NCBI RefSeq assembly: GCF_022815905.2
Contig: NZ_CP119327.1
Coordinates: 1,426,001-1,490,000 of the forward strand
Direction of reading: 5' to 3'
DNA from: Staphylococcus sp. NRL 16/872
GTDB lineage: Bacteria > Bacillota > Bacilli > Staphylococcales > Staphylococcaceae
DNA length: 64,000 bases
The position numbers and the translations under genes are program-made. Positions 9,433 through 20,508 of the stretch are shown in pieces; the first letter of the stretch is position 1; each line of letters starts with the position of its first letter. A model generated the notes under the pieces. The model saw nothing but the letters and a program-made list of their open reading frames with translations. It had not been told where the DNA came from and did not search any database.

Positions 9433-10092
9433 TTGACGGATATATTAATAGTAGAGGACGAGCAAAATTTAGCTCGATTTCTTGAATTAGAGTTAACACA
9501 TGACAATTACAATGTTGATATTGAATATGAAGGACAAGCCGGCTTGGATAAAGCATTGAATCATAGTTACGATTTAATTATTTTAGATTTAATGCTTCCA
9601 AATATTAATGGATTAGAAATTTGTCGTCGTGTGCGACAAGAACAAACGACACCAATTATTATCATCACAGCTAAAAGTGATACATACGATAAGGTCACAG
9701 GATTGGATTATGGCGCTGATGATTATATTGTTAAACCTTTCGAAATCGAAGAGTTATTTGCAAGAATTCGTGCCGTATTACGTCGTCAACCTCAAAAAGA
9801 TATTATTGACATTAATGGCATTAAAATTGATGTAGATGCTTTTAAAGTAACCGTTAATGGCGAACAACTTGATTTAACAAAAACAGAATATGACTTATTG
9901 TATGTATTAGCTACTAATCGCAATCATGTACTGCAAAGAGAACAGATTTTAAATCATGTTTGGGGCTACGATAGTGAAGTAGAAACGAATGTAGTAGACG
10001 TATATATACGATATTTAAGAAATAAATTAAAACCTTTTAATAAAGAAAAAACAATTGAAACCGTTCGTGGTGTAGGATATGTGATTAGATGA
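9433..10092 (+). CDS. arlR: Response regulator ArlR (OmpR family)
   Basis: 219-residue DNA-binding partner of ArlS, controlling adhesion, autolysis, capsule and virulence genes in S. aureus. Receiver domain with phosphate-accepting Asp52 (IILDLMLP), acidic pocket VEDE, Thr/Lys in IITAK and IVKPFE; C-terminal winged helix from about 125 with [11 protein letters not shown] and [11 protein letters not shown]. The start is TTG at 9433, with AGAGGTG before it, giving the exact S. aureus length; the frame is open further upstream but that stretch is AT-rich leader with non-protein-like composition. An imperfect inverted repeat (about 9283-9322) lies in the leader. Stop overlaps arlS by 4 bases. Confidence 0.95.
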   Translation: MTDILIVEDEQNLARFLELELTHDNYNVDIEYEGQAGLDKALNHSYDLIILDLMLPNINGLEICRRVRQEQTTPIIIITAKSDTYDKVTGLDYGADDYIVKPFEIEELFARIRAVLRRQPQKDIIDINGIKIDVDAFKVTVNGEQLDLTKTEYDLLYVLATNRNHVLQREQILNHVWGYDSEVETNVVDVYIRYLRNKLKPFNKEKTIETVRGVGYVIR

Positions 10093-11450
10093 TTAAAAAA
10101 CGTACTTTACAATATAAATGGATGATTATTACTACGCTTATTATGTTTACAACTATCCTTTTATTTTGTTTAATTATCATCTTCTTTCTTAAAGATACTT
10201 TGCGTGAAGGAGAAATTGATGAAGCTGAGCATAGTTCTAGCGAAATCGTCAATTTAATTCAAACACGATCAATTGATCATATTTCAACTTTAGATTTAAG
10301 TGCATCTTTAGAAAATTTTGAAGAAGTAATGATATACAATGAAGAAGGTAATGAAATGATGCATACTTCTAATGATAGTAGCATGCATTTCAAACCGACA
10401 TTTGATTTAACAAACATTGAACATGTGAAAGTTGCGCATTATAAAGGCAAGCACTTTCTCATTATAACTGAACCTATTCAAAGTCGGAATTTTGTAGGTT
10501 TTAGCGTATTAGTTCATTCATTAGAAGGATATAATAACATTGTTCGGTCTCTATATTTAGTAGCAATAGCATTTGGCTTATTTGCAACTTTTATAACAGG
10601 TGGAATAAGTTATATCTTTTCAAGACAAATAACTAAACCTTTAATAAGAATGTCTAATAAAATGAATCAGATACGCCGTGATGGTTTCCAAAAAAAATTA
10701 GAACTTAATACCAATTATGAAGAAACCGATAACTTAATTGAAACGTTTAATGATATGATGTTTCAAATTGAAGAATCATTTAATCAACAACGTCAATTTG
10801 TAGAGGATGCATCTCATGAATTAAGAACACCACTTCAAATTATACAAGGACATTTAAATTTAATTCAGCGTTGGGGTAAAAAAGACCCTGCTGTATTAGA
10901 GGAATCATTAAATATTTCAATAGAGGAAATGAATCGTATTACAAAACTAGTTGAAGAATTATTGCTTTTAACTAAGGATAAAGTAAATATTCAAGCTTTA
11001 GAAAGTGAAGATGTGAATATTAATGAAGAAATCCAATCAAGAGTCAAATCATTGCAAAAATTACATCCTGACTATCAGTTTAAGATTGATTTGGCAAATA
11101 AACCTTTGAAATTACACATCAATCGTCATCAATTTGAACAATTACTTTTAATCTTTATCGACAATGCTATGAAATATGATAAAGAAAACAAACATATTGT
11201 AATTAAAACGCAACTTCGCAATAAACAAACAAGTATTGAGATAACTGATCATGGCATGGGTATCCCTAAAGAAGATCAGGAGTTTATATTTGATCGTTTT
11301 TATCGTGTGGATAAATCTCGTGCAAGAAGTCAAGGAGGTAATGGTTTAGGTCTTTCCATAGCAGAGAAAATTGTTCAACAATATGGAGGCACCATTACAG
11401 TTGAAAGTGAAATTAATCAATATACTACTTTCAAAATTATTTTTAACTAG
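10089..11450 (+). CDS. arlS: Sensor histidine kinase ArlS
   Basis: 453-residue membrane kinase. Two membrane segments (about 13-34 and 152-176) flank an extracytoplasmic sensor of roughly 115 residues; then HAMP, dimerisation domain with phospho-acceptor His243 in [11 protein letters not shown], and an ATPase domain with N box [13 protein letters not shown]1 DHGMGIP, F box FDRFYRVD and G2 [13 protein letters not shown]. Start ATG overlaps the arlR stop, so the two are translationally coupled. Confidence 0.96.
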   Translation: MIKKRTLQYKWMIITTLIMFTTILLFCLIIIFFLKDTLREGEIDEAEHSSSEIVNLIQTRSIDHISTLDLSASLENFEEVMIYNEEGNEMMHTSNDSSMHFKPTFDLTNIEHVKVAHYKGKHFLIITEPIQSRNFVGFSVLVHSLEGYNNIVRSLYLVAIAFGLFATFITGGISYIFSRQITKPLIRMSNKMNQIRRDGFQKKLELNTNYEETDNLIETFNDMMFQIEESFNQQRQFVEDASHELRTPLQIIQGHLNLIQRWGKKDPAVLEESLNISIEEMNRITKLVEELLLLTKDKVNIQALESEDVNINEEIQSRVKSLQKLHPDYQFKIDLANKPLKLHINRHQFEQLLLIFIDNAMKYDKENKHIVIKTQLRNKQTSIEITDHGMGIPKEDQEFIFDRFYRVDKSRARSQGGNGLGLSIAEKIVQQYGGTITVESEINQYTTFKIIFN

Positions 11451-11495
11451 TAATAAAACATAATAACTATATTTTGATATGATAAAAATAACTAT

Positions 11496-11550
11496 GACTA
11501 GGAATGAGATAAGGCCTGTATTAAGCTGTTTCTTTCCTAGTCTTTTTATT
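11496..11550 (+). terminator. Intrinsic terminator after arlS
   Basis: Arms GACTAGGAA (11496-11504) and TTCCTAGTC (11534-11542) are followed directly by TTTTTATTTATTTTTT. The remaining sequence to 11700 is AT-rich with no gene. Confidence 0.75.
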
Positions 11551-11709
11551 TATTTTTTAGTTCAATTTTAAGATCTTTAGTATAATAATAATCAAGAAAT
11601 TTTCGAAAAAAAGCCTCACAATAATATAAATTTTTATTACAAAAAATTATTTCATATAAAAATAATTTAATTCCGTTTCCTTTTACATAATATTCAGTCA
11701 ATAGGCTTT

Positions 11710-11755
11710 ATCAAAGCGTTAAATAATGCTATGATTATTCTGTAAGCGGTTTAAC
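11710..11755 (+). promoter_or_regulatory. Two candidate CcpA (cre) sites upstream of odhA
   Basis: TGTAAGCGGTTTAAC at 11741-11755 and TCAAAGCGTTAAAT at about 11711-11724 both contain the AAGCG core of catabolite-responsive elements (consensus WTGNAANCGNWNNCW), with mismatches in the flanks. They sit 20-65 bases before the start of a TCA-cycle gene expected to be glucose-repressed. Pattern match only. Confidence 0.4.
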
Positions 11756-11775
11756 TATTTTGTGGAGGGTATACT

Positions 11776-14583
11776 ATGGCAAAGGATAACAAGGATGTTA
11801 CAGAAGCTCCTGTAAACTTTGGTGCAAATTTAGGTCTTATGCTAGATTTATATGATGATTATCTACAAGACCCTTCTTCTGTATCCGATGATTTACAAGT
11901 TCTTTTTAGTACAATTAAAAATGGTGAAGCTAATATCGAGGCTAAACCTACCACAAAAGGGAGTGGTTCTTCAGCGGATGATATTACAATCAAACGTATC
12001 ATGCGCTTAATCGATAATATTAGACAATATGGTCACCTTAAGGCCGATATTTACCCTGTAAATGCTCCAAAAAGAACTAGTGTTCCTAAATTAGGAATTG
12101 AAGATTTTAATTTAGATAAAGAAACATTAGAACAAATTTCTGCAGGAATTGTTTCAGATCACTTTAATGATATTTATGATAATGCTTATGAAGCAATCGA
12201 ACGCATGGAACAGCGTTATAAGGGGCCGATTGCTTTTGAATATAATCATATTAACAACAATAAAGAACGTACATGGTTGAAACGTCGAATTGAGACTCCT
12301 TATAAAGCAAATATTAATAAGGATGAAAAGAAAAAATTATTCGAAACTTTAGCACGCGTTGAAGGTTTTGAAAAGTATTTACATAAAAACTTTGTAGGAG
12401 CAAAACGTTTCTCAATTGAAGGTGTAGATACATTAGTACCGATGTTACAACATACGTTAAAACGAGCCGCAGAAGTTGAAATTCAGAATATTCAAATCGG
12501 TATGGCACATCGAGGTCGTTTAAATGTGTTAACACATGTATTAGAAAAACCATATGAAATGATGATTTCAGAATTCATGCATACTGATCCAATGAAATTT
12601 TTACCTAAAGATGGTAGCTTAGAATTAACTTCTGGTTGGACAGGAGACGTTAAATATCATTTAGGTGGGGTTAAAACGACTTCTTCTTATGGTATTGAAC
12701 AACGTATTTCACTTGCTAACAACCCAAGTCACTTAGAAATTGTGGCGCCAGTTGTAATTGGTAAAACACGTGCTGCTCAAGATGATACACATCATAGTGG
12801 TGGGCCAACTACTGATTTCCATAAAGCTATGCCTATCATAGTTCATGGAGATGCAGCTTATCCAGGACAAGGTATCAATTTTGAAACTATGAATTTAAGT
12901 AATCTAGATGGCTATTCTACAGGAGGAGCGCTCCATATTATTACGAATAACCGTATTGGTTTTACAACTGAACCAGTAGATGGCCGTTCAACAACTTATT
13001 CTTCTGATATTGCTAAAGGCTATGACGTACCTATCTTACACGTTAACGCTGATAATGTTGAAGCTACAATTGAAGCAATTGATATTGCAATGGATTTCAG
13101 AAAAGAATTCCATAAAGACTTTGTCATTGATTTAGTAGGCTATCGTCGTTACGGGCATAACGAAATGGATGAACCATCAATCACAAACCCTGTGCCATAT
13201 CAAAATATTCGTAAACACGAATCTGTTGAAATTATCTATGGTAAACAACTAGTAGAAGAAGGCGTTATTGATAAAGAGCAAATGAATGAGATTATAGATA
13301 ATGTTCATAAAGCTATGCGCTCAGCGCAAGATAAAATTGATAAATCTGATAAAATGGACAATCCTGATATGGAAAAACCTGAATCTTTACAACAACCTTT
13401 ACAAAGTGATGATAAAGATTTCACTTACGATCATTTAAAAGAAATTAATGACGCAATGCTAACATATCCAGAAGGCTTCCATATTTTGAAAAAATTAAAT
13501 AAAGTTCTTGAAAAACGTAGAGAACCATTCGAAAAAGATGGTGGTTTAGTAGATTGGGCGCAAGCAGAACAACTTGCATTTGCAACAATCGTTCAAGATG
13601 GCATTTCTGTTCGTCTAACTGGTCAAGATAGTGAACGTGGCACATTTAGTCATAGACATGCTGTTTTACATGATGAAGAAAATGGTGATATTCATACACC
13701 TCTACATCATGTACCTGATCAAAAAGCTACTTTTGAAGTGCACAATAGCCCATTATCTGAAGCAGCTGTTGTTGGTTTCGAATATGGCTACAATGTTGAG
13801 AATAAAGAAAGCATGAACATTTGGGAAGCACAATACGGTGACTTCTCTAATATGGCACAAATGATATTCGATAATTTCATGTCTTCTGGACGTGCTAAAT
13901 GGGGTGAAAGAACAGGCCTAACGCTATTCTTACCTCATGCATTTGAAGGTCAAGGGGCAGAACACTCTTCAGCACGACTTGAAAGATTCTTACAATTAGC
14001 AGCTGAAAATAATAGTACAGTGGTTAATTTATCAAGTTCAAGTAACTACTTCCATTTATTAAGAGCACAAGCTAAAAGTTTAGGCACAGAAGCTATGAGA
14101 CCTTTAATTATTATGTCTCCAAAAAGCTTGTTGAGAAACAAAACAGTGGCTCAACCAATTAATAAATTTACATCTGGTGGATTTAAACCAATCCTTGTGG
14201 AGGAAGCTAATAAAGATAAAGTGACTAAAGTTATTTTAGCTTCAGGAAAGATGTTCATTGATTTAAAAGAAAATTTAGCTAAAAATCCAGATGAATCTAT
14301 CTTACTGATCGCTGTAGAAAGATTGTATCCATTCCCTGAAGAGGACATTAAAGAAGTGTTAAATGAATTACCAAATCTTGAAACTATTTCTTGGGTTCAA
14401 GAAGAACCTAAAAATCAAGGCGCGTGGTTATTTGTATACCCATACTTAAAATCTCTTGCAGGCAATGAATATAACTTAAGTTATCACGGTAGAATTCAAC
14501 GTGCAGCACCAGCTGAAGGTGATGGAGAAATTCATAAACTTGTTCAAAATAAAATTATTGAAAGTAGCACTCAAAATAACTAG
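11776..14583 (+). CDS. odhA: 2-Oxoglutarate dehydrogenase E1 component
   Basis: Thiamine-pyrophosphate enzyme that decarboxylates 2-oxoglutarate and passes the succinyl group to the lipoyl arm of E2; TCA cycle, cytosol. 935 residues, the normal size. Visible family signatures include [50 protein letters not shown] with the diphosphate-binding region, [32 protein letters not shown], and the C-terminal [13 protein letters not shown]. The N-terminal [17 protein letters not shown] resembles the E2-docking start of the family. TGGAGGG precedes the ATG. odhB follows after 12 bases. Confidence 0.97.
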   Translation: MAKDNKDVTEAPVNFGANLGLMLDLYDDYLQDPSSVSDDLQVLFSTIKNGEANIEAKPTTKGSGSSADDITIKRIMRLIDNIRQYGHLKADIYPVNAPKRTSVPKLGIEDFNLDKETLEQISAGIVSDHFNDIYDNAYEAIERMEQRYKGPIAFEYNHINNNKERTWLKRRIETPYKANINKDEKKKLFETLARVEGFEKYLHKNFVGAKRFSIEGVDTLVPMLQHTLKRAAEVEIQNIQIGMAHRGRLNVLTHVLEKPYEMMISEFMHTDPMKFLPKDGSLELTSGWTGDVKYHLGGVKTTSSYGIEQRISLANNPSHLEIVAPVVIGKTRAAQDDTHHSGGPTTDFHKAMPIIVHGDAAYPGQGINFETMNLSNLDGYSTGGALHIITNNRIGFTTEPVDGRSTTYSSDIAKGYDVPILHVNADNVEATIEAIDIAMDFRKEFHKDFVIDLVGYRRYGHNEMDEPSITNPVPYQNIRKHESVEIIYGKQLVEEGVIDKEQMNEIIDNVHKAMRSAQDKIDKSDKMDNPDMEKPESLQQPLQSDDKDFTYDHLKEINDAMLTYPEGFHILKKLNKVLEKRREPFEKDGGLVDWAQAEQLAFATIVQDGISVRLTGQDSERGTFSHRHAVLHDEENGDIHTPLHHVPDQKATFEVHNSPLSEAAVVGFEYGYNVENKESMNIWEAQYGDFSNMAQMIFDNFMSSGRAKWGERTGLTLFLPHAFEGQGAEHSSARLERFLQLAAENNSTVVNLSSSSNYFHLLRAQAKSLGTEAMRPLIIMSPKSLLRNKTVAQPINKFTSGGFKPILVEEANKDKVTKVILASGKMFIDLKENLAKNPDESILLIAVERLYPFPEEDIKEVLNELPNLETISWVQEEPKNQGAWLFVYPYLKSLAGNEYNLSYHGRIQRAAPAEGDGEIHKLVQNKIIESSTQNN

Positions 14584-14595
14584 GGGGAAAATAAT

Positions 14596-15876
14596 ATGGC
14601 AGAGGTAAAAGTTCCAGAATTAGCAGAATCAATTACAGAAGGTACTATTGCAGAATGGTTAAAAAACGTGGGTGATAGCGTTGAAAAAGGCGAAGCCATT
14701 CTTGAATTAGAAACTGATAAAGTTAATGTTGAAGTGGTGTCTGAAGAAGAAGGTGTTCTACAAGAACAACTCGCTTCTGAAGGTGATACAGTAGAAGTAG
14801 GTCAAGTAATTGCGACAGTTGGAGAAGGTAGTGGAAATAACGCTTCTAGTAGCGATAATGAACAATCATCTGAAGGTAAAAAAGAAAAAAACGATGAGAA
14901 AAACGAAGGTAAAGAAACAGAAGCACCTTCAACTAGCTCAAATGAATCAGAACAATCTTCATCTTATAACCAACGCATTAATGCGACACCATCTGCACGT
15001 CGTCATGCTCGTGAAAATGGCGTAGATTTAAGTTCAGTTTCAGGTAAAGGCAAAGATGTAGTACGTAAAGAAGATGTAGACAATAGCCAAAAAGCAAGTC
15101 AATCTCAAGCTACAAAATCTTCACAAGATAGTAAACCACAAGAAACTAAACAATCATCTAGCACACCAAATAAACCAGTTATTCGTGAAAAAATGTCACG
15201 TAGAAAGAAAACAGCTGCTAAAAAATTATTAGAAGTATCTAATAACACTGCAATGTTAACTACATTCAATGAAGTAGACATGACAAATGTTATGGAACTT
15301 CGTAAACGTAAAAAAGAACAATTTATCAAAGATCACGATGGTACGAAATTAGGCTTTATGTCATTCTTCACTAAAGCAGCTGTAGCAGCATTGAAGAAAT
15401 ACCCAGAAGTAAATGCTGAAATTGATGGCGACGATATGATTACGAAACAATATTATGATATCGGTGTAGCTGTTTCTACTGACGATGGTTTATTAGTACC
15501 ATTCGTAAGAGATTGCGATAAGAAAAACTTCGCTGAACTTGAAAGAGCAATCGCTGACTTAGCAGTGAAAGCACGTGAGAAAAAACTTGGACTTGATGAC
15601 ATGGTTAATGGTTCATTCACAATTACAAATGGTGGAGTCTTTGGTTCAATGATGAGTACACCAATTATCAATGGTAACCAAGCTGCAATCTTAGGAATGC
15701 ACTCAATCATTACACGCCCAATAGCTATTGATAAAGACACTATTGAGAACAGACCAATGATGTATATTGCATTAAGTTATGATCATAGAATTATCGACGG
15801 TAAAGAAGCAGTAGGATTCTTAAAAACAATCAAAGAACTTATTGAAAGCCCAGAAGATCTTTTATTAGAAAGCTAA
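14596..15876 (+). CDS. odhB: Dihydrolipoyl succinyltransferase (2-oxoglutarate dehydrogenase E2)
   Basis: 426-residue core of the 2-oxoglutarate dehydrogenase complex, transferring succinyl from lipoyl-lysine to CoA. Domains in order: lipoyl domain with the modified Lys42 in ETDKVNVEV; a Ser/Glu/Asn-rich flexible linker (about 78-125); the E3/E1-binding domain [17 protein letters not shown] (about 130-160); a Gln/Ser-rich second linker; and the catalytic domain ending [14 protein letters not shown] with His397 and Asp401. Only one lipoyl domain. The E3 gene is not in the window. Confidence 0.97.
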   Translation: MAEVKVPELAESITEGTIAEWLKNVGDSVEKGEAILELETDKVNVEVVSEEEGVLQEQLASEGDTVEVGQVIATVGEGSGNNASSSDNEQSSEGKKEKNDEKNEGKETEAPSTSSNESEQSSSYNQRINATPSARRHARENGVDLSSVSGKGKDVVRKEDVDNSQKASQSQATKSSQDSKPQETKQSSSTPNKPVIREKMSRRKKTAAKKLLEVSNNTAMLTTFNEVDMTNVMELRKRKKEQFIKDHDGTKLGFMSFFTKAAVAALKKYPEVNAEIDGDDMITKQYYDIGVAVSTDDGLLVPFVRDCDKKNFAELERAIADLAVKAREKKLGLDDMVNGSFTITNGGVFGSMMSTPIINGNQAAILGMHSIITRPIAIDKDTIENRPMMYIALSYDHRIIDGKEAVGFLKTIKELIESPEDLLLES

Positions 15877-15906
15877 TCACAAAGGAATACAACCTCGTAA
15901 ATATTG

Positions 15907-15941
15907 ATACAACGACGTCTTATCGTCGTTGTATTTTTTTG
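15907..15941 (+). terminator. Intrinsic terminator after odhB
   Basis: 11-bp perfect arms (15907-15917 and 15924-15934, core ACAACGACG) with a six-base loop and a following TTTTTTT. Confidence 0.85.
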
Positions 15942-16531
15942 TTTAAAAAATATGAAAAGTGTTAGAGATTGTTACAAGAGTTTATTTAAATCAGCATTTC
16001 AACTAATGTGACACAAGTTCTATCAATCAATGATCATGATGAAGATTGGGTCAAAGTATCCGTGCATGTATTGGTACACAACAAAGAGAAAATAATGGTT
16101 TAACGCCATTCAAAAGATAAGATAGAGCACTAAAATGTGGTTGCTTATAGTTTACATGTTTACAGCAAATCAAATATCTTAGTAGTTACATATACATTTT
16201 CAATAAAATAAGAATTCAAAATAAGCCCTTACAGATCTTCGAAAAACTCAAAAACGAACTTTATGTATATATTATATTAGATATACAGCTATACTTTACT
16301 GTGTTTTATATAACTCCCCTCCCTATATTTTAAAAGGCAGGGGAGGGAGTGTATCGATAAATTTAACTTTCTAACTAATATATATATATTGAACTTAATG
16401 CATTTAAAAAATAAACAATGTTCGTATTTTTTAAAATGATATAAAAAGTACTCTGCAATAGTTCATCATATAAATCACATGAAAAATACGTTATAATAAA
16501 TGAGAAAAGATAAATATAGGGGTGTCAGTCA
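15942..16531. other. 590-base gene-poor interval with a strong G/C hairpin
   Basis: No convincing gene. A 37-codon open stretch (15990-16103, containing NDHDEDWVKVSVHVLVHNK) looks faintly protein-like but lacks a start codon and ribosome site; it may be a gene remnant or chance. A hairpin pairs ACTCCCCTCCCT (16313-16324) with AGGGGAGGGAGT (16339-16350), strikingly G+C-rich for this AT-rich DNA and without a clear T-run. The VOC gene promoter probably lies near TATAAT around 16490. Confidence 0.5.
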
Positions 16532-17347
16532 ATGAGTGGACTTAGAAGTGTCACACTAGGGACAAGTGATCTTTCTAAAACAAAGAAATTATTTAAAGAT
16601 ATCTTAGGTCTTAATGTTGCATCTAAAAATCAAGCTTTACGTTTTGGTGATGCAGACTTAAGTCCTGGTACACGTATACATTTTGTTGAAGTTCCAAATG
16701 AAGCATATCAAAACCAACACATTTCTAGTGTAGGATTAAGAACTCCATCTGATGTAGGTCTAGAGGAATATCAACAAATCTTAAAAGATAATGATATTGA
16801 CTATAGTTCTATAACAGAGTTAAACGGTAATAAGCATTTTAATTTTAAAGATGCTAACCAACAAATTTTTGATATTTATTCAAATGAGCATAATACTGGA
16901 ATCGGCTTAGGCACTCCAACATTTGAAAGTTCAGTAAATCCACTTCATCAATTACAAGGTTTAGGGCCAATCATTATTAAAGTTAATGAAATGCCTGTAA
17001 CAGCTTCCATCTTTAAAAATGTATTTAGTTTAGTACATTATGCAGAATATGAATCTACTGAGTTTCCAGAACAAGTTATTCAAGTATTCAAAATCGGCGA
17101 TGGTGGTTTAGGCGGTGAACTTCATTTATATCAACCTAAGGAAGAAATAGAAATGGTTGAAGAAGGTATCGTTGAACAAGTTGAATTTAGTGCCAACTCA
17201 TCAGAGGATTTTGAAAAGGCTCAAAAAGAGCTTGATGAAATTGGAATCCCGTATCAAATGTTAAATCAAGGTGATGCTAAATCAATCCGTATTACTGAAA
17301 ATAGTGGCATCTCATTCATTTATACTTTAGATAATAAATTACAATAG
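16532..17347 (+). CDS. VOC-superfamily protein, ring-cleaving dioxygenase/glyoxalase-like
   Basis: 271-residue cytosolic protein with two tandem vicinal-oxygen-chelate modules: one from LRSVTLGTSDLSKTKKLFKD (residues 4-23) to about 125, and a second from LGPIIIKVNEMPVTASIFKN. This layout matches the CatE/MhqO type of extradiol dioxygenase-like proteins in Firmicutes. Substrate unknown; the metal-binding His/Glu set is incomplete in places, e.g. the first strand reads LRSVTL rather than a His-containing motif, so catalysis is uncertain. GGGGTGT precedes the ATG. A DUF6501 gene follows 21 bases later. Confidence 0.75.
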   Translation: MSGLRSVTLGTSDLSKTKKLFKDILGLNVASKNQALRFGDADLSPGTRIHFVEVPNEAYQNQHISSVGLRTPSDVGLEEYQQILKDNDIDYSSITELNGNKHFNFKDANQQIFDIYSNEHNTGIGLGTPTFESSVNPLHQLQGLGPIIIKVNEMPVTASIFKNVFSLVHYAEYESTEFPEQVIQVFKIGDGGLGGELHLYQPKEEIEMVEEGIVEQVEFSANSSEDFEKAQKELDEIGIPYQMLNQGDAKSIRITENSGISFIYTLDNKLQ

Positions 17348-17368
17348 TTAATTATTGGAGGAATATAT

Positions 17369-17578
17369 ATGGCTATGTTACATGAAACATGGAAAGAGCG
17401 TACACCAATTAAAAAAGTCGAAGTGACAAATACAGATGCTAAGAAATTCACAGTTTCTGATATGTTAACTATCGGCAAACAATATGATGTGATTAATGAA
17501 ACTGAAGAATATTATCAAATTATTGATAATTCCGGTTTAGTTGGCGGTTATTATAAAGATTATTTTAAAGAAGTTTAA
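17369..17578 (+). CDS. DUF6501-family small protein
   Basis: 69-residue soluble protein beginning MAMLHETWKERTPIKKVEVT and ending YYKDYFKEV, which I recognise as the DUF6501 type found in staphylococci and bacilli; function unknown. It looks like a small beta-rich domain (IDNSGLVGGYYKDYF resembles SH3-like repeats). Excellent TTGGAGGA site before the ATG. A terminator follows. Confidence 0.7.
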   Translation: MAMLHETWKERTPIKKVEVTNTDAKKFTVSDMLTIGKQYDVINETEEYYQIIDNSGLVGGYYKDYFKEV

Positions 17579-17614
17579 GACTGCAAATCATTTCTAAACA
17601 TATTGTTCCATAAA

Positions 17615-17654
17615 AGACTCAGGAGCTATAAAAAAGCTCCTTAGTCTATTTTTT
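17615..17654 (+). terminator. Intrinsic terminator before the AAA gene
   Basis: Arms AGACTCAGGAGCT and AGCTCCTTAGTCT (one mismatch) with an A-rich loop, followed by ATTTTTTC. Confidence 0.8.
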
Positions 17655-17686
17655 CATTTTCAAAGAAAAAAGGAGTTTAAATTATT

Positions 17687-18478
17687 ATGATACAAAATCA
17701 ATATATCAATTCTGATGAATCTGTATTTAATGATGCCAAAGCATTATTTAAGTTAAACAAAAATATCTTATTAAAAGGTCCAACTGGTTCTGGTAAAACG
17801 AAATTAGCTGAAACTTTAAGTGAAACGGTTAATACACCTATGCATCAAGTGAACTGTTCTGTCGATTTGGATGCCGAGAGTTTATTAGGCTTCAAAACAA
17901 TAAAAACAAACGATGAAGGGCGCCAAGAAATTGTGTTTATTGATGGACCAGTTATCAAAGCAATGCGTGAAGGTCATATCTTATATATTGATGAGATTAA
18001 CATGGCTAAACCTGAAACATTACCAATTCTAAATGGTGTATTAGATTATCGTCGTCAATTAACTAATCCATTCACTGGAGAAGTAATTAAAGCTGCACCT
18101 GGTTTCAATGTTATTGCAGCGATTAACGAAGGTTATGTTGGTACATTACCGATGAACGAAGCGCTTAAGAACCGTTTTGTAGTCATTCAAGTAGATTACA
18201 TTGATGGCGACATTTTAAAAGAAGTGATTAAACAACAAAGTAATTTACAAGACGATAAAATCATTGAACAAATTATCAAATTCAATGAAGATTTACGTAC
18301 AATGTCTAAACAAGGCCAAATTTCAGAAGAGGCGGCTAGTATTCGTGCGCTTATCGACTTAAGCGATTTAATTACTGTGATGCCTATTGAACGTGCCATT
18401 CAACGCACAATTATCGACAAATTGGAAGACGAACGTGAACAACAAGCGATTAAAAACGCAATAGAACTAAACTTTTAG
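17687..18478 (+). CDS. MoxR-type AAA+ ATPase
   Basis: 263-residue ATPase of the MoxR/CbbQ/NorQ class: Walker A GPTGSGKT (31-38), Walker [14 protein letters not shown] with Asp102/Glu103, sensor [10 protein letters not shown], and an arginine-finger-like [12 protein letters not shown]. MoxR ATPases act as chaperones or metal-centre activators together with VWA-domain partners, one of which is encoded 12 bases downstream. The client is unknown. AAAGGAG precedes the ATG. Confidence 0.85.
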   Translation: MIQNQYINSDESVFNDAKALFKLNKNILLKGPTGSGKTKLAETLSETVNTPMHQVNCSVDLDAESLLGFKTIKTNDEGRQEIVFIDGPVIKAMREGHILYIDEINMAKPETLPILNGVLDYRRQLTNPFTGEVIKAAPGFNVIAAINEGYVGTLPMNEALKNRFVVIQVDYIDGDILKEVIKQQSNLQDDKIIEQIIKFNEDLRTMSKQGQISEEAASIRALIDLSDLITVMPIERAIQRTIIDKLEDEREQQAIKNAIELNF

Positions 18479-18490
18479 AGAGGGATTAAT

Positions 18491-20380
18491 ATGAGTGATC
18501 GTTTTATAAAATTTAATGATGAGCAACTCGATGCTAAACAAGTCATGATGTTACAAGACTTAGCGCGCTTACTTCTAAAAAACGAGCAAACACAGGTTAA
18601 AATTCAAAAATTCCCTTTTTATGATCCGATTAATAATACGCTTATCACTAGCTGGTTTTGGTCTCATCGTCCTGCTGAAGTTGAAAATGCAGGTTTAAAA
18701 ACAGATGTAATGTTGGCTGCATATGGCTATCAAATGATGGATGAAAAAATTGTAAATGAAGTTCTTCATGAAGATGAATTTGAACATCCTAAATTTTATC
18801 ATCAACTCTTCCGTTTGTTAGAAGATATGCGTGTCTTCAACTATATTCGTAATGAACGACCAAGTACTGCTAAACTTATCGACTTACGTCTACAAACACG
18901 TTTATCTTATACTGAAACACAAATTACATTTTATAAAACAAAGACGGTTTATACAGACTTATTATTTTTATATTTAGAACGTGCATTTTTAAGCCAAAAT
19001 TTCTTTGATATTCCCATGATGGATCCACAACTTGATGATATTTTAAATCATATGTTTCAGTATTTGCCTAACTTTTTCCAAAATGAAACTTCTGAAGATA
19101 ATATGTACTTGGCACAACGTATTATGTTCCAAATTGACGATATATTAAATAAAGACATGTTAAATGAATACTATTATCTTCCTAGAAGAGTGTATGAAGC
19201 GATACATGAGTTATCCTTTGAAGATATTAAACGTACGGATGCAAGCAACGTGGACGGTCATGATAATACAAGTGAAGATACGGATGCTGAAACGGCTGAA
19301 GCAGAAACCAAAGCTCAAGATAGTAAATCCGAGGGTGGCGCATATTTAGAGATGGAATTGCATGAAGGAGAAAATAGTGACGTTTTAAGTGACAATGATA
19401 CAGCACGTGAAGGCGATTCAACCGATGATATGACAGATATGATGACTAAAAAGGGACATGGCTCAGATAATACGCTAAATAATGATGAAGGTGGAACGAT
19501 TGGTCAGAATCCTTCATTTGCACTTAAAGGTATTAATGAAAACGTTGAAATTAAATGGAATGTACCTGATATTGAACCAGAGTATCTTTTAAATTATCAA
19601 AATGTGAAAAATGACGTTCAATTAGAAACAAAAGATTTAATTCAAATTATTAAGAAAACTATTGATCGTGAGCATGTAGATGAACGACACAATCTAACTA
19701 AAGGTCGTTTACAACGTGATTTAATAAATTGGTTTATTGATGACCAATATAAATTATTTTATAAAAAACAAGATTTAAGTAAGACTTTTGATGCTACATT
19801 CACTTTATTAATTGATGTATCTGCAAGTATGTTCGATAAAATGGATGAAACAATCAAAGGTGTTATCTTATTCCATGAAACATTAAAATCATTGAACGTT
19901 AAACATGAAATACTTGCATTTAATGAAGATGCATTTGATTCAGATGATAACAAACAACCTAACATCATTGATGAAATTGTTCATTATGATTATTCAACGA
20001 TGGAAAAAAGTGGTCCCCGCATTATGTCATTACACCCTCAAGATGATAATCGTGATGGGGTAGCCATACGTATCGCTAGTGAGCGATTATTAAGACGAAG
20101 TCATAACCAACGATTTTTAATCGTCTTTTCAGATGGTGAACCTTCTGCATTTAATTATGCTCAAGATGGTATTTTAGATACGTATGAAGCTGTTGAAATG
20201 GCACGTAAATATGGTATAGAAGTCTTCAATGTATTTTTAAGCCAAGATACGATTACAGAAGACATTGAACAAACTATTCATAATATTTATGGTCAATATG
20301 CGTTGTTTGTAGAAGGCGTAGAGAATCTCCCGGCTCATTTATCTCCATTACTCAAAAAATTATTACTTAAATCTTTTTAA
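18491..20380 (+). CDS. VWA-domain protein, partner of the MoxR ATPase (CobT/NorD-like)
   Basis: 629-residue cytosolic protein. The N-terminal half (to about 250) is helical and uncharacterised, a low-complexity acidic region rich in Asp, Glu, Ser and Thr runs about 250-345, and the C-terminal von Willebrand A domain has the metal site DVSASM at Asp442-Met447 and later FSDGEPSAFNY. This layout resembles CobT and NorD, which work with CbbQ/MoxR ATPases in metal insertion or enzyme activation. No signal peptide or membrane segment. GAGGG site before ATG. Substrate unknown; no metalloenzyme lies adjacent. Confidence 0.8.
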   Translation: MSDRFIKFNDEQLDAKQVMMLQDLARLLLKNEQTQVKIQKFPFYDPINNTLITSWFWSHRPAEVENAGLKTDVMLAAYGYQMMDEKIVNEVLHEDEFEHPKFYHQLFRLLEDMRVFNYIRNERPSTAKLIDLRLQTRLSYTETQITFYKTKTVYTDLLFLYLERAFLSQNFFDIPMMDPQLDDILNHMFQYLPNFFQNETSEDNMYLAQRIMFQIDDILNKDMLNEYYYLPRRVYEAIHELSFEDIKRTDASNVDGHDNTSEDTDAETAEAETKAQDSKSEGGAYLEMELHEGENSDVLSDNDTAREGDSTDDMTDMMTKKGHGSDNTLNNDEGGTIGQNPSFALKGINENVEIKWNVPDIEPEYLLNYQNVKNDVQLETKDLIQIIKKTIDREHVDERHNLTKGRLQRDLINWFIDDQYKLFYKKQDLSKTFDATFTLLIDVSASMFDKMDETIKGVILFHETLKSLNVKHEILAFNEDAFDSDDNKQPNIIDEIVHYDYSTMEKSGPRIMSLHPQDDNRDGVAIRIASERLLRRSHNQRFLIVFSDGEPSAFNYAQDGILDTYEAVEMARKYGIEVFNVFLSQDTITEDIEQTIHNIYGQYALFVEGVENLPAHLSPLLKKLLLKSF

Positions 20381-20508
20381 AAATTAAAATTAATAACTAG
20401 AAAATATAATTAATGTTTTTAAATTTTCTGAATTTACATAGACTTGCAAATCCTTTTTATGATAGAATGTTAACTATTGCACATATACACATAAAAAGGA
20501 GCAATTCT

